From the NCBI GenBank assembly GCA_963422275.1, contig OY729418.1, positions 4,650,001 to 4,714,000 on the forward strand: 64,000 nt of DNA, given 5' to 3'. The DNA is from G963422275 sp963422275. Its GTDB lineage: Bacteria > Pseudomonadota > Alphaproteobacteria > Rhodobacterales > Rhodobacteraceae. A program made the translations under genes and the position numbers. Numbering within the stretch: the stretch's first letter is position 1; each line of letters opens with the position of its first letter. Shown in pieces: positions 28,964-39,384 of this stretch. The notes beneath the pieces are model-generated. The model was not told the origin of the DNA. It did not search any database and saw only the letters and a program-made list of their open reading frames with translations.

Positions 28964-31354
28964 GTGGAGACCTTGAGCCGATTCGAGACCCCATACGAAC
29001 GGTCCGGGATCATAACGCCGGGAATGACGGTGCTTCAGCACGGAGTCGAGCGCCATCCGGTTCCCGGTGGCGGGTCCCGCGCGGTTCCCATCGATCCGGG
29101 CGACGAGTTTTCGATTCTCGATTTCGAGGGGAAGCAACCGGTGGAAATCGTGTTCTTTGCCAGCGACGGTCGGTCGGGGCCGGAATTGATCGGGGCGAAA
29201 GGGAATCACCCCCCATCCGGATTGCTAAGCGTGCTGGACAGCCAAGAGCGCTCCGCGAAACGTGTTCGAGAGACTCTAGTTTCGAAGGGATTTGATCTTG
29301 GCAGCGCAAGAGCCGTCCAAGTGTTTGACGGCCATTCGCGTGCTGGTGACATGGAGACCTTTAATGCCGACGAGGATGGGCTTCTGATCGTCTGCGCACC
29401 CGGCAAACCGATGTTGCCTCAAGCACAGGACACGCCCACGGATGTGGTGCTGTACATCCGGCGCGCGAACCCAAGCGAAGGCAAGGGCGGGCGAGCACCA
29501 CCGCCTCCGCTTGCCAACCCGATTGCCGACATCAACATTCAGCCTGGCACGGCCAAATCTTATGAGGTCCAGAAAGGTCAATACATTCAGATTCTGGATA
29601 TTCAGGGGCGAGAGTGTTCCGATTTCCAAGCTTTCTCTCGGCGGGCCCTTGATCAAGGTCGGGAGCGAGACATCGACCCGACCACGACCCGCAGCCTGAT
29701 GGGAACATTGTATCCCTCTCCGGGGATATACTCGAAATACTGGACCATGGACCAAGAGCCGCTGGTGGAAATTGTGCAGGACACGTGCGGTCGTCATGAC
29801 ACCTTTGGGTTGGCCTGCACGGCCCGTTATTACGAGGATTTAGGATATCCCGGACACGTTAACTGTTCAGACAACATGAACCGTGACCTGTCGAAGTTTG
29901 GAATCAAGCCGAGAGGCGGATGGCCTGCAATCAATTTTTTCTTCAACACCATGCTCGATGATTTCAACGCGATTTCCCTCAACGAACCATGGTCGCGGCC
30001 CGGCGATTTCGTGCTGCTGAGGGCGCTCACCGATCTTGTCTGCGTGTCGACCGGATGCCCCTGCGATGTGGATTCCGCAAACGGCTGGAATCCGACTGAC
30101 ATTCAAGTGCGCGTGTACCGGGAAGACGAGGATTTCAAGCGCTCCATAGGCTGGCGCAAATCAGTGGAGACAGATTTGGAGAACACTACTGAAACCGGGT
30201 TTCATGGCTGTTTCGCGCGACACACTCGGGACTTCACCGAATACAACGGCTACTGGTTGCCCAACGCGATGACCAATCATGGCACGATCGCGGAATACTG
30301 GGCCTGTCGGGAGGCAGTGGCCGTAATGGATCTTTCACCGCTTCGAAAGTACGAAGTGACCGGGCCGGATGCCGAAGCACTCATGCAGGTCTGCGTCACG
30401 CGAGACATTTCAAAACTTTCCACAGGCCAGGTCGTCTACACCGCAATGTGCTACGAGCACGGAGGAATGATCGACGACGGAACCGTGTTCCGGCTCGGTG
30501 ACATGAATTTTCGGTGGGTTGGAGGGAACGACACTTCCGGCCTATGGCTTCGGGAGCAGGCTCGGAGAAGGGGACTGAACGCTTGGGTGAGAAACTCGAC
30601 CGATCAGCTGTGCAACCTGGCCGTCCAGGGTCCGCGGTCACGACAGGTGCTTTCAGAAGTTTTCTGGGCAGCGCCAGTCCAGCCAACAATCGAGGAACTG
30701 GGATGGTTCCGATTCACGATCGCACGAGTCAGAGATTTGCACGGTGCGGCGGTGGTGATCAGTCGCACCGGGTACACAGGCGAATTGGGGTACGAAATTT
30801 TCTGCCACCCGAAGGATGCAGAAACCGTATTCGATGCCGTGTGGCAAGCGGGTGAAAGCCACGGGATCCAGCCGCTTGGACTTGGAGCGCTCGATATGCT
30901 GCGGATTGAGGCCGGGCTTGTCTTCGCTGGACAGGAGTTCTGCGACCAGACAGATCCCTTCGAGGCAGGCATCGGATTCACGGTACCCTTGAAGACCCAA
31001 ACCGCGGATTTCATCGGGCGCAGTGAATTGGAAAGGCGAAAAGCGAATCCCCATCGCCGTCTCGTCGGTCTCGATTTCGAAGGTGGACAGGTGCCGTCGA
31101 GCGGCGACTGCGTCCGGGCTGGGAAGGCAAAGATTGGGGAAATCACTTCGGCCGTCCGGTCACCGATCCTCGGCAAGGTCATTGCGCTCGCACGGATCAG
31201 CCTTCCGCATGACACGGCGGGAACAGAAGTCGAGGTCGGCCAGCTTGACGGTTTCCAGAAGCGTCTGAAGGCCAAAGTGGTTGCTTTCCCGCATTTTGAT
31301 CCGAAGAAGGAGCGGATCAGGGGCAACTACGGGTTGCGCGACGGGTATAGATGA
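28964..31354 (+). CDS. DUF1989-GcvT fusion protein, probable methylamine-type demethylase
   Basis: A 796-aa protein. Residues about 1-180 form a first DUF1989-like region (PGMTVLQHGVERHPVPGGG, DEFSILDFEGKQPVEIVFF). Residues about 190-390 form a second, with CSDFQAFSRRALDQ and the ligand-like STGCPCDVDSANGW. From about 430 the protein is a GcvT-like folate-binding aminomethyltransferase (GTIAEYWACREAVAVMDLS, VISRTGYTGELGYEIFCH, GALDMLRIEAGL). It probably removes methyl or aminomethyl groups to tetrahydrofolate from a substrate imported by the preceding transporter; that is inference. GTG 28964 is chosen, about ten bases after AAAGGGA; TTG 28934 is an upstream alternative. Confidence 0.85.
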   Translation: METLSRFETPYERSGIITPGMTVLQHGVERHPVPGGGSRAVPIDPGDEFSILDFEGKQPVEIVFFASDGRSGPELIGAKGNHPPSGLLSVLDSQERSAKRVRETLVSKGFDLGSARAVQVFDGHSRAGDMETFNADEDGLLIVCAPGKPMLPQAQDTPTDVVLYIRRANPSEGKGGRAPPPPLANPIADINIQPGTAKSYEVQKGQYIQILDIQGRECSDFQAFSRRALDQGRERDIDPTTTRSLMGTLYPSPGIYSKYWTMDQEPLVEIVQDTCGRHDTFGLACTARYYEDLGYPGHVNCSDNMNRDLSKFGIKPRGGWPAINFFFNTMLDDFNAISLNEPWSRPGDFVLLRALTDLVCVSTGCPCDVDSANGWNPTDIQVRVYREDEDFKRSIGWRKSVETDLENTTETGFHGCFARHTRDFTEYNGYWLPNAMTNHGTIAEYWACREAVAVMDLSPLRKYEVTGPDAEALMQVCVTRDISKLSTGQVVYTAMCYEHGGMIDDGTVFRLGDMNFRWVGGNDTSGLWLREQARRRGLNAWVRNSTDQLCNLAVQGPRSRQVLSEVFWAAPVQPTIEELGWFRFTIARVRDLHGAAVVISRTGYTGELGYEIFCHPKDAETVFDAVWQAGESHGIQPLGLGALDMLRIEAGLVFAGQEFCDQTDPFEAGIGFTVPLKTQTADFIGRSELERRKANPHRRLVGLDFEGGQVPSSGDCVRAGKAKIGEITSAVRSPILGKVIALARISLPHDTAGTEVEVGQLDGFQKRLKAKVVAFPHFDPKKERIRGNYGLRDGYR

Positions 31355-31377
31355 CCAAGCGAATTCGTTTTTCTGAA

Positions 31378-31690
31378 GGCTCAATTTGCAATTCGTGGGC
31401 ATGCTGCTGGACTGGTTCCCGATTTATCTTGAAATGGAGGACAAGCGGATGGATCGGGCACGGTTTCGGGACTGGTTTTCGAACATTGATGAACTGACGG
31501 CGACAATCAAGCTGGGGATTAACGAGGAACGCCGCTGTCTCTACAAGTCCTGCGGCCAGACCTTCGCACTCAAGAGCCACAAGGGCGAGCGGCACATCTG
31601 ACGGCCAGGCCGCCGCCACAGCCGAATCAAGAGGGCTTCCTGCGGTGCTTGGGGATCTTTCGGCTCCTCTGAAGGCACAGAGGTTCCTTC
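31378..31690 (+). mobile_element. IS1595-family remnant
   Basis: The left end GGCTCAATTTGCAATTCG begins at 31378 and the transposase start MDRARFRDWFSNIDELTAT is intact. It jumps to a zinc-ribbon-like piece (NEERRCLYKSCGQTF, ALKSHKGERHI) and a stop, followed by a fragment encoding IKRASCG. The right end is not seen, so it is truncated, unlike the copies at 3383 and 11582. Its left end is within 25 bases of the stop of the DUF1989-GcvT gene. Confidence 0.75.
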
Positions 31691-32902
31691 ACTCCCTGTT
31701 GCAACATCCCTCTAGACGTACCAAGGTCCGACATCATGGGTAACCCATGGCGAAAGCGGGCGTTGTTCTCTGCATTTCGCCTTCCAGAGCCAGTTGCGCA
31801 TTTGGCGGTGGGTGATCGGTGGCTGCAGCGTCCCCGGCCGCGGTCTTGGCACCCAAGGGCGCGGTTTCAGCTCCGATGCGCCGCATCGGGCCGGCTCTGG
31901 CACTCAGGCCGCGGCCAACTCGGCACAGCTGGTCGCCTTGAGCAAGGTCGGCGCCATTGCATTGAAGGTCTGCTCCTCCTCCCTAGCCCGGCGGCACTGC
32001 CAACACCGTCTGCTCCGAACAGCGTCTTCGCCCGCTCCGCAACCGAACAGGTACACGACACCTTCTCTATTGGGCGATGATCCGACCCGGTTCATCGGAC
32101 GAGTTGATACCCATGGGCTGAGAGACCGCTGTATAATATCAAACGGAAAACCAATTCCTTGGCCCCAACGCTATCATCATCCTCTTTACCTTGCACAAAC
32201 GTCGAATTCGCTGTGGCAAATGGCGCCTGATCGAAGTCGGTACCGCCTGACCTCTCAAAAGCGAAGAACCCGGACTCCGAAGAGTCGCTTTCTCCGGTGT
32301 CCTGCAATGCCCACAGGAAAAGCACGGTCAAGCAGGCACCCTCCTCGATCCCCCCCCTCAGGCCGTTGTCACCTGCACTTTCGGCATGCTGAGTACCTGT
32401 CCGAGGGCCGTGCGGCCCACAATCTCTCAGACCTTCTCCAGAAACTTGGACCAACCAACCACCTAACCCTCCACAGTCTCCAAGGCGCGATATCCCATGA
32501 ATCGCGGCCGTGCCTCACAAGCAGGCGAAGAAACCAGCAGATCGTCTTGGGGCAGGACTGCGTTCATCAATTACTCGAATCGTTAAGCCATGCATCGCGG
32601 CTGATGCGTCATGAGCACAAGCGCACCAAGTTGAAATCTAACGCCAGACGCTGTCAATCCATCAGGCGCTTCCCTGCCTCATGTCCCGACAATCTCAAAA
32701 TCCAGCATGTATGCCCATGACCGAGCAGGAGCATTTCGCAACGGTTTGATTGTCTCTCCGGGATTCTCACATGTCGCTTGGCGATTGGACTTGGCACCGG
32801 TGCCAGCACTTGCTTGCAGGAGAAGGGGAGAAGTCTATAAGCATTGGCAATTTGCGGAACGCGAGCCCGTTGCGCCCCCGACCGAAATTCTAGGATCGAA
32901 CG
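31691..32902. other. 1.2 kb without recognisable gene
   Basis: Between an IS1595 remnant and carB. One plus-strand frame stays open for 308 codons (31794-32720), but its composition (Arg, Ser and His rich, no hydrophobic core pattern) and lack of ribosome site argue against coding. A minus-strand frame at 32092-32454 is equally anonymous. Probably decayed mobile or former coding DNA; the last 180 bases should hold the carB promoter. Confidence 0.5.
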
Positions 32903-35900
32903 ATGCCCAGGAGAACCGACATCTCCTCGATTATGATCATCGGGGCCGGCCCGATCGTCATCGGCCAAGCGTGCGAGTTCGACTACTCGGGCACGCAAGC
33001 ATGCAAGGCGTTGCGCGAAGAGGGCTACCGCATAATTCTCGTCAATTCGAACCCGGCGACGATCATGACCGACCCGGACATGGCTGACGCGACTTATATC
33101 GAGCCGATAACCCCCGAAATCGTGGAGAAAATCATTGATGTGGAGCGCCCGGACGCGCTGTTGCCGACAATGGGCGGCCAAACAGGACTCAACACGGCCC
33201 TCGCCGTGGCGGAAAAGGGCGTTCTCGATAGATTTGGCGTTGAATTGATCGGCGCCAGCAAGTCGGCAATCCGCAGGGCCGAGGATCGCAAGCTGTTCCG
33301 CGAGGCAATGGACAAGATCGGCTTGGAAAGCCCGCGTTCCGTCATTGCCCGAAACATCAAAGAAGCGTTGTCGGGGCTAGAGGTCGTCGGATTGCCCGCC
33401 ATTATCCGACCGGCATTCACGCTTGGCGGTACCGGTGGGGGAATTGCCTACAACAGGAACGATTACGAAAGGCTTTGCCAGATCGGACTCGAGGCGTCTC
33501 CAGCCAACCAGATATTGATCGACGAGAGCCTTTTGGGGTGGAAGGAATTCGAAATGGAGGTCGTGCGGGACAGGGCCGACAATGCCATCATCGTGTGCTC
33601 TATCGAGAACGTCGATCCCATGGGCGTGCACACAGGCGATTCCGTCACCGTGGCCCCCGCCTTGACGCTGACAGACAAGGAGTATCAGCGAATGCGAAAC
33701 GGCTCCATTGCCGTCTTGCGAGAGATAGGCGTGGAGACCGGTGGATCGAACGTTCAGTGGGCTGTCAATCCCACCAATGGAAGATTGATCATCATCGAGA
33801 TGAATCCAAGGGTCTCGCGCTCCTCTGCACTGGCTTCTAAAGCGACAGGATTCCCGATCGCAAAAATCGCGGCGAAACTGGCGGTTGGATACACGTTGGA
33901 CGAATTGGACAACGACATAACGAAGGTCACCCCGGCCTCGTTCGAGCCGACCATCGACTATGTGGTCACCAAGATACCCAGATTCGCTTTCGAGAAATTC
34001 CCCGGCGCGAAACCCGAACTGAACACAGAAATGAAATCTGTCGGCGAAGCAATGGCTATCGGACGCACGTTTCAGGAAAGCCTCCAGAAGGCAATGGCGT
34101 CGCTTGAGACCGACCTGACTGGACTCAACGAGATTGAGATCGAGGGCGCTCCGGACAAGGGGGCCGTCGTGCGCGCGCTGTCACGGCAAACGCCCGACCG
34201 AATAAGGTACATTGCCCAAGCCATGCGGCATGGCCTCTGCGACTCCGAAATCCACCGAGCAACGAGCTACGATCCGTGGTTTCTTGCCCGGATTCGTGAG
34301 ATCGTCGAAGCGGAAGACAAGGTGCAATTTTTCGGATTGCCCGACCATGCCGACGGTATTCGGGAGTTGAAAATGCTCGGATTCTCCGACCTGCGACTCG
34401 CAGAACTCGCAAACCTCGACGAAAGGCAAGTTCGCCGCCTGCGCAAAGATCGGGGGGTGGAACCAGTATTCAAGCGCATCGACACCTGTGCCGCAGAGTT
34501 CGACGCGCTGACCCCATATATGTACTCGACCTTCGAAGCCTTGCACCTGAATGAAGTCGAGTGTGAGGCGGATCCATCTGATCGGCAAAAGGTTGTTGTT
34601 CTTGGCGGAGGGCCAAATCGCATCGGGCAGGGAATCGAGTTCGACTACTGCTGCTGCCACGCCTGCATGGCTCTTTCAGCGGCAGGATTCGAGACTATCA
34701 TGATCAATTGCAACCCCGAGACCGTATCAACTGACTACGACACGTCAGACCGGCTGTATTTCGAGCCTCTCACCCTCGAGCATGTAATTGGCATTGTTTC
34801 CGTCGAACGTCGAAAGGGCAAACTCGCCGGAATCATCGTTCAGTTCGGCGGACAAACTCCATTGAAGCTGGCCAACGCGCTCGAGAAGGAAGGCTTCCCC
34901 ATTCTTGGAACAAGCCCGGCGGCAATCGATTTGGCCGAGGACAGAGCCCAGTTCCAGAAGCTTTTGAACAGACTGAACTTGAAACAGCCCAAGAATGGCA
35001 TCGCAAACTCGGCAAGCGAGGCGCAGGACATTGCAAAGTTGGTAGGATTTCCGATCGTAATCCGGCCTTCCTATGTCCTCGGCGGAAGGGCGATGGAAAT
35101 CGTGGAAGACTCCGATCAGCTTAACCGGTACATGGGGGAAGCTGTCATCGCATCCGGCAACAATCCCGTCTTGATCGATCAGTTTCTCCCTGACGCAGTT
35201 GAAGTGGATGTAGACGCTCTTTCGGATGGAAGCCGCGTATACGTGGCAGGGATAATGCAGCATATCGAGCTGGCTGGAATTCATTCGGGGGACAGTGCCT
35301 GCTCACTGCCGCCTTATTCGCTTTCCCCAACTGTCGTTGCCGGTTTGGAGCGCCAGACAAAGAAGCTTGCGCTGGAACTAGGTGTGCTGGGTCTGATGAA
35401 CGTTCAGTATGCAGTTCAAAGCGACGAGATTTTTGTACTGGAGGTCAACCCGAGAGCGTCCAGGACCATTCCGTTCGTGGCGAAGTCCATCGGATCGCCG
35501 GTCGCTTCCATCGCAGCGCAGGTGATGGCAGGTGCAAGCCTTTCGGAGTTCGATCTCGATCCACCGAAAACTGGGCGATTCTCCGTTAAGGAAGCGGTGC
35601 TGCCGTTCTCCAGGTTTCCAGGTGTGGATGCCATTCTCGGACCAGAAATGCGCTCCACCGGGGAAGTCATGGGTTTGGATCGAACATTCTACGGGGCTTT
35701 CCTGAAGGCGCAGCTTGGTGCCGGGTTTCATCTTCCCGAAACCGGACAGGTTTTCATTTCGGTGAAGAATGGGGACAAAACGGAGCAGTTGGTGGAAACG
35801 GCGGAAATATTCGTCAAGCTCGGCTTTGGAGTGATCGCCACGCGAGGCACAGCGGCGTTTCTGGAACGGCATGGCATTGCCTGTGAGACCGTGAACAAAG

Positions 35901-36136
35901 TCTACGAAGGCCGTCCCAACATCGTTGACTCAATGAAAAACGGGGAAATCTCCCTAGTGTTGAACACTTCCGGCGACAAGCAATCAGTTGGTGACAGCCG
36001 CGAAATCCGGTTGGTAGCCGTCGCCGACGGGATTCCCTACTGCACAACCGCTGCGGCGTCGCATGTTGTCGCGGGGTCTCTAAAAACTCGGAGCAAGAGC
36101 GATTTTTCGGTGCAGGCGATCCAGAGCCTGAACTGA
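32903..36136 (+). CDS. carB: Carbamoyl phosphate synthase large subunit
   Basis: A 1077-aa enzyme that makes carbamoyl phosphate from bicarbonate, ATP and ammonia (from the glutaminase subunit CarA) for arginine and pyrimidines. Two ATP-grasp halves are visible, each opening with a similar motif: [20 protein letters not shown] (first) and [20 protein letters not shown] (second, about residue 568). [20 protein letters not shown] and [20 protein letters not shown] are the matching metal-site segments. The C-terminal allosteric domain ends at residue 1077. carA is not within this window on either side. Gene size is normal. Confidence 0.98.
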   Translation: MPRRTDISSIMIIGAGPIVIGQACEFDYSGTQACKALREEGYRIILVNSNPATIMTDPDMADATYIEPITPEIVEKIIDVERPDALLPTMGGQTGLNTALAVAEKGVLDRFGVELIGASKSAIRRAEDRKLFREAMDKIGLESPRSVIARNIKEALSGLEVVGLPAIIRPAFTLGGTGGGIAYNRNDYERLCQIGLEASPANQILIDESLLGWKEFEMEVVRDRADNAIIVCSIENVDPMGVHTGDSVTVAPALTLTDKEYQRMRNGSIAVLREIGVETGGSNVQWAVNPTNGRLIIIEMNPRVSRSSALASKATGFPIAKIAAKLAVGYTLDELDNDITKVTPASFEPTIDYVVTKIPRFAFEKFPGAKPELNTEMKSVGEAMAIGRTFQESLQKAMASLETDLTGLNEIEIEGAPDKGAVVRALSRQTPDRIRYIAQAMRHGLCDSEIHRATSYDPWFLARIREIVEAEDKVQFFGLPDHADGIRELKMLGFSDLRLAELANLDERQVRRLRKDRGVEPVFKRIDTCAAEFDALTPYMYSTFEALHLNEVECEADPSDRQKVVVLGGGPNRIGQGIEFDYCCCHACMALSAAGFETIMINCNPETVSTDYDTSDRLYFEPLTLEHVIGIVSVERRKGKLAGIIVQFGGQTPLKLANALEKEGFPILGTSPAAIDLAEDRAQFQKLLNRLNLKQPKNGIANSASEAQDIAKLVGFPIVIRPSYVLGGRAMEIVEDSDQLNRYMGEAVIASGNNPVLIDQFLPDAVEVDVDALSDGSRVYVAGIMQHIELAGIHSGDSACSLPPYSLSPTVVAGLERQTKKLALELGVLGLMNVQYAVQSDEIFVLEVNPRASRTIPFVAKSIGSPVASIAAQVMAGASLSEFDLDPPKTGRFSVKEAVLPFSRFPGVDAILGPEMRSTGEVMGLDRTFYGAFLKAQLGAGFHLPETGQVFISVKNGDKTEQLVETAEIFVKLGFGVIATRGTAAFLERHGIACETVNKVYEGRPNIVDSMKNGEISLVLNTSGDKQSVGDSREIRLVAVADGIPYCTTAAASHVVAGSLKTRSKSDFSVQAIQSLN

Positions 36137-36140
36137 CGGA

Positions 36141-37145
36141 TCAAAACTCGGAGTAATTGATGTCGATAGGTACACGCTCGGCAATCGAACGCATGCCGGC
36201 GTCCGCTATTGTCTCTGCGACCAGCCCGGCCTCCAAGGTGGGGAAACCGACGGTTTCGCCTGTCACCGATTTCGCAAAGGCCTCCATTTGCCCAAAATAG
36301 GAGTTGCGAAACCTGCCGATCCAACTCTGATGCAGCCCCACTGCCGATGCCGTATTCCCGTGATAGCGCACAACGTCGCTCGGAGTCGGAGCGCGGGAAA
36401 GTATTTTTCCTTCCGAACCAAAAACTTCGATGCTCTCGTCATAGCCGTAGGCCGTTCGGCGACTGAATCCGAAATGACAGTAAGCCCCGCTTGCCAGCCT
36501 CATCATCACCATCGCAGTGTCAACGTCGCCATATTCGCGAAATCCCGGCTCGATCAGGCAATCGCCTGCGGCGTAAATCTCGACGGGCCGCTCGCCGGAA
36601 AGCCAGCAGGCAAGATCAAAGAAATGCGCACCCTTGTCGCGCAGCTGCCCGCCAGATTCCTTGATATATTCGAGACGGGGAAGTGATTGCGTTCGAGAAA
36701 TGAAATGCATCATCTCGATTTTTCCAACCTCGCCGCGGTCAACTGCCTCTTTCAGCATCTTGTGCTGATGGTCGTGCCGGCGACTGAACCCCATGCCCGC
36801 GAAAACGCCACTCTTCTGCACGATGCTCACCGTTTCAGTGGCGGACGACACATTGAGATCGATTGGCTTCTCGCACAGAAAGGCCTTTCCGCTTGCTGCA
36901 CAGGCCCGTGCCAGCTCCGCATGAGCTTTCGTTGAGGCGGCGATGATCACTGCATCAATGCTGTCGTCGGAAATCGCGTCCTCGGCAGATCGGGCAACAT
37001 CCGCTCCGTGTGCCTCGGCCAATGTCCGCATGGCCTCCCCGTCGATGTCATACACGACTGCCAGCCTGGCATTGGGACAGGCGGCAACGCTGGCTGCATG
37101 CACCTTTCCGATGAAGCCTGCGCCAATCAGCGAAAAACTGAGCAT
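36141..37145 (-). CDS. Gfo/Idh/MocA-family oxidoreductase, inositol dehydrogenase-like
   Basis: A 334-aa NAD(P)-dependent oxidoreductase. The Rossmann motif is SLIGAGFIGKVHA at the N-terminus, the conserved catalytic Lys lies in CEKPIDLN (about 92-99), and GGQLRDKGAHFFDLACWL carries the Asp/His of the active site. It resembles myo-inositol 2-dehydrogenases (IolG), but no iol genes are nearby, so the substrate is open. Start is ATG 37145 (MLSFSLIGAG), eight bases after AAGGA; the frame is open 32 codons further without sense. It converges with carB with four bases between the stops. Confidence 0.9.
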   Translation of the reverse strand: MLSFSLIGAGFIGKVHAASVAACPNARLAVVYDIDGEAMRTLAEAHGADVARSAEDAISDDSIDAVIIAASTKAHAELARACAASGKAFLCEKPIDLNVSSATETVSIVQKSGVFAGMGFSRRHDHQHKMLKEAVDRGEVGKIEMMHFISRTQSLPRLEYIKESGGQLRDKGAHFFDLACWLSGERPVEIYAAGDCLIEPGFREYGDVDTAMVMMRLASGAYCHFGFSRRTAYGYDESIEVFGSEGKILSRAPTPSDVVRYHGNTASAVGLHQSWIGRFRNSYFGQMEAFAKSVTGETVGFPTLEAGLVAETIADAGMRSIAERVPIDINYSEF

Positions 37146-37155
37146 TTGCAAATCC

Positions 37156-37461
37156 TTACACTGCTTGTGAAGGCGCGGCTCCCTCGAAATGCGCGACCAG
37201 GTCCGCGAACGCCATCTTCCCCATACTCTTCCGCACTTCAAGCACCGACGACGTACCGAGATGTGGAAGTGGCACCACGTTGTTCAATTCCCGTAGAGCA
37301 TCCGGAATGAAAGGCGCACACTCGCAGATATCCCATTCCGCGTTGGCGATTGCATTGTCTTGGATCGCTGCTGCCAGTGGCGCTTTATCCATCACTTCGA
37401 ACACGAAGCATTCACGAGAACAGATGAGGTTGCATTGCCCGAATCGTCGCGATGTCAGCAA
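37156..37461 (-). pseudogene. D-2-hydroxyacid dehydrogenase remnant, C-terminal part
   Basis: The minus strand reads VFEVMDKAPLAAAIQDNAIA followed by LRELNNVVPLPHLGTSSVLE and KMAFADLVAHFEGAAP. This is the end of hydroxypyruvate/glyoxylate reductases, with the catalytic His in LPHLG. The N-terminal two thirds is absent, only a short unrelated-looking frame stands upstream (MRVVIICISSGLVQYHLA), so it is a remnant. It ends ten bases before the start of the Idh/MocA gene, suggesting a former operon. Confidence 0.6.
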
Positions 37462-37684
37462 GATGGTACTGAACGAGACCGCTTGAGATGCAGATGATTA
37501 CGACGCGCATTGTTTGATTTCCTCGCGAATCGAATCCAGCCGTCTCATCGGGAGACCTGGGTTTGCCAGCGTTGACCGTTTGAAAAAGGCTTTTCGCATC
37601 ACAGTTATCCAAGCATTCAAGCGCCTCGGTCTTGATCAAAACTTTTGGGTAAGCATCCTCGATAACATGGCGGCCTGCAGCCCA
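37462..37684. other. Intergenic, no gene seen
   Basis: About 220 bases between a dehydrogenase remnant and the end of the CsaA-like gene. Nothing is recognised. Confidence 0.4.
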
Positions 37685-38023
37685 TCAGAACATCCTGCTA
37701 CCCGGAGACACGCCCTTGTCGGGGCCGATCAACACTACCTCGCCGTCTTCGTCCGGCACGCCCAGCACAAGCACCTCTGACATGAACTTTCCGATCTGCC
37801 GAGGAGGGAAATTCACGACGGCCAGAACGACTTTCCCGACCAGACTTTTCGGTGCATAGTGCTTCGTAATTTGCGCCGAGCTCTTTTTCTCACCGATCTC
37901 CGCTCCAAAATCGATCCATAGCTTGATTGCTGGCTTGCGCGCCTCCGGGAAGGGCTCTGCCTTCACCACTTTACCCGCGCGGATATCCACCTTCTGAAAG
38001 TCTTCGAAGACAATTTGCGCCAC
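37685..38023 (-). CDS. CsaA-like tRNA-binding domain protein
   Basis: A 112-aa single-domain OB-fold protein of the CsaA/EMAP-like tRNA-binding family. Family landmarks are [37 protein letters not shown] and [20 protein letters not shown], with the end [16 protein letters not shown]. In Bacillus CsaA acts as an export chaperone and binds tRNA-like RNA. Start is GTG 38023, one base after the proC stop (TAA 38025-38027), giving the usual length of about 110; the frame upstream overlaps proC out of frame. It forms an operon with YbjN and proC, as in many Rhodobacterales. Confidence 0.88.
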   Translation of the reverse strand: MAQIVFEDFQKVDIRAGKVVKAEPFPEARKPAIKLWIDFGAEIGEKKSSAQITKHYAPKSLVGKVVLAVVNFPPRQIGKFMSEVLVLGVPDEDGEVVLIGPDKGVSPGSRMF

Positions 38024-38024
38024 C

Positions 38025-38840
38025 TTATGTGCCCAACTCGCGTCCGCGCTCCGCTGCGGCTGACACCGCACGACGAAGCAGCGGTCGCAACCCCGTTTCG
38101 TTATCCATGAGATGCTCAAGTGCAGCTGCTGTTGTTCCACCCGGTGACGTCACGTTTACCCGCAACTGGGCCGGTGCATCTCCCGACTCCATGACAAGGT
38201 TCCCGGCACCGAAAACTGTCGTTCGAGCGAGTCGCAAGGCCATGTCCGGCGGCAGGCCCTCATTCTCAGCAGCCTCGGTCAACGCCTCAACCAAATGGAA
38301 AACATAGGCAGGTCCCGACCCCGAAACCGCTGTAACTGCGTCTATCTGGCTCTCGTCCGAAAGGCGCACTGTCTCGCCCACCGCCGAAAGCAGTGCCTCC
38401 GCTTCCTCTAGCTGTTCGTCGCTTGTGACCTGATTTCCGATCAATGCCGAAATCCCCTTGCCTATTGCTGCGGGAGTGTTGGGCATCGCTCTGATGATCG
38501 GCGTGGCAGTACCGAGCGCATTCTCGAAATATGCGATTCGGATTCCTGCCGCGATGGAGAGAAAGACCGTCGACCCGCCACCGAGCGAGGATACGGACCC
38601 GATAGCGGCAGGCATTATTTGCGGCTTCACCGCCATCACGCACAAAGCTGGCTCCATTCCGTTGATATCCGTGGTCAGGTTGACACCTTGTGCAAGCAAC
38701 CAGTCGGATGGACTAGGCTCCAAAACCGAAACCGATCTCGGTTCCAAGCCACGATTCAGCCATCCGCCAAGCATGGCCGATCCCATTTTCCCGCACCCCA
38801 GCAACACCAAGCCCTTGCGGTTCAGATCGGAGATGAGCAT
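38025..38840 (-). CDS. proC: Pyrroline-5-carboxylate reductase
   Basis: A 271-aa enzyme for the last step of proline synthesis, reducing P5C with NAD(P)H. The Rossmann motif is [33 protein letters not shown] and [13 protein letters not shown] follow, and the signature is [17 protein letters not shown] with [15 protein letters not shown] near the C-terminus. Preceded by the YbjN gene with 40 bases between, and followed closely by the CsaA-like gene. Confidence 0.96.
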   Translation of the reverse strand: MLISDLNRKGLVLLGCGKMGSAMLGGWLNRGLEPRSVSVLEPSPSDWLLAQGVNLTTDINGMEPALCVMAVKPQIMPAAIGSVSSLGGGSTVFLSIAAGIRIAYFENALGTATPIIRAMPNTPAAIGKGISALIGNQVTSDEQLEEAEALLSAVGETVRLSDESQIDAVTAVSGSGPAYVFHLVEALTEAAENEGLPPDMALRLARTTVFGAGNLVMESGDAPAQLRVNVTSPGGTTAAALEHLMDNETGLRPLLRRAVSAAAERGRELGT

Positions 38841-38880
38841 TGCCGTTTACGACCGAAGCGCAAGAGACAGAGCTTGAACC

Positions 38881-39384
38881 TCAGGCATGGCCCCAAGCAT
38901 CTTCAATCGCGAACTTCATCGATTCGCGTGCAGTCTTGCCGCCCAAATTGACCGCTTGGAACGTAGGATAATACCTGTCGCAACAGACCACGGCCGAATT
39001 TAGCAGATATTCGATCAACTCGGTGCCTGCGAGCAACCCGCCCTTCAGCACGAGACCGTAACGGTAGACGATCAGACCCTGCTCGCTCCACAGGGTGAAT
39101 GCCCCAGTCCAGCACTGGTCGTTGACCCGATTGAGAGCATCGTAAAGTTCTGCGGCTCGTTGGTCCTGCGGTTTCATGTCGAAACTGCAAACCATCTTGA
39201 GTGTCTCGTCCTTGTCCGACCACGCAAGAGTCAGCGAATAGGTGCGCCAAGCTCCCTCCACAACCATCGCAATTTGGTTCTTGCCCACGCGATCGAATGT
39301 CCATTCCTTGTTGGCGGCAAGCGATTCCACGATGTTAATCGGGTGAAAATTATCGAAAATATAGGTACCTTCCCTGTTCGACAT
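38881..39384 (-). CDS. YbjN-domain protein
   Basis: A 167-aa cytosolic protein of the YbjN family (type III secretion chaperone-like fold). The family pattern is clear in SLTLAWSDKDETLKMVCSF, ALNRVNDQCWTGAFTLWSE and GLIVYRYGLVLKGG. Molecular role is unknown; YbjN is linked to stress responses in E. coli. It lies at the head of the YbjN-proC-CsaA set, the same order as in Rhodobacterales genomes. Confidence 0.85.
   Translation of the reverse strand: MSNREGTYIFDNFHPINIVESLAANKEWTFDRVGKNQIAMVVEGAWRTYSLTLAWSDKDETLKMVCSFDMKPQDQRAAELYDALNRVNDQCWTGAFTLWSEQGLIVYRYGLVLKGGLLAGTELIEYLLNSAVVCCDRYYPTFQAVNLGGKTARESMKFAIEDAWGHA

Noticed and set aside
31794..32720. A 308-codon plus-strand frame
   Set aside because: No ribosome site, no family, odd composition with many Arg, Ser and His; listed only as anonymous sequence.
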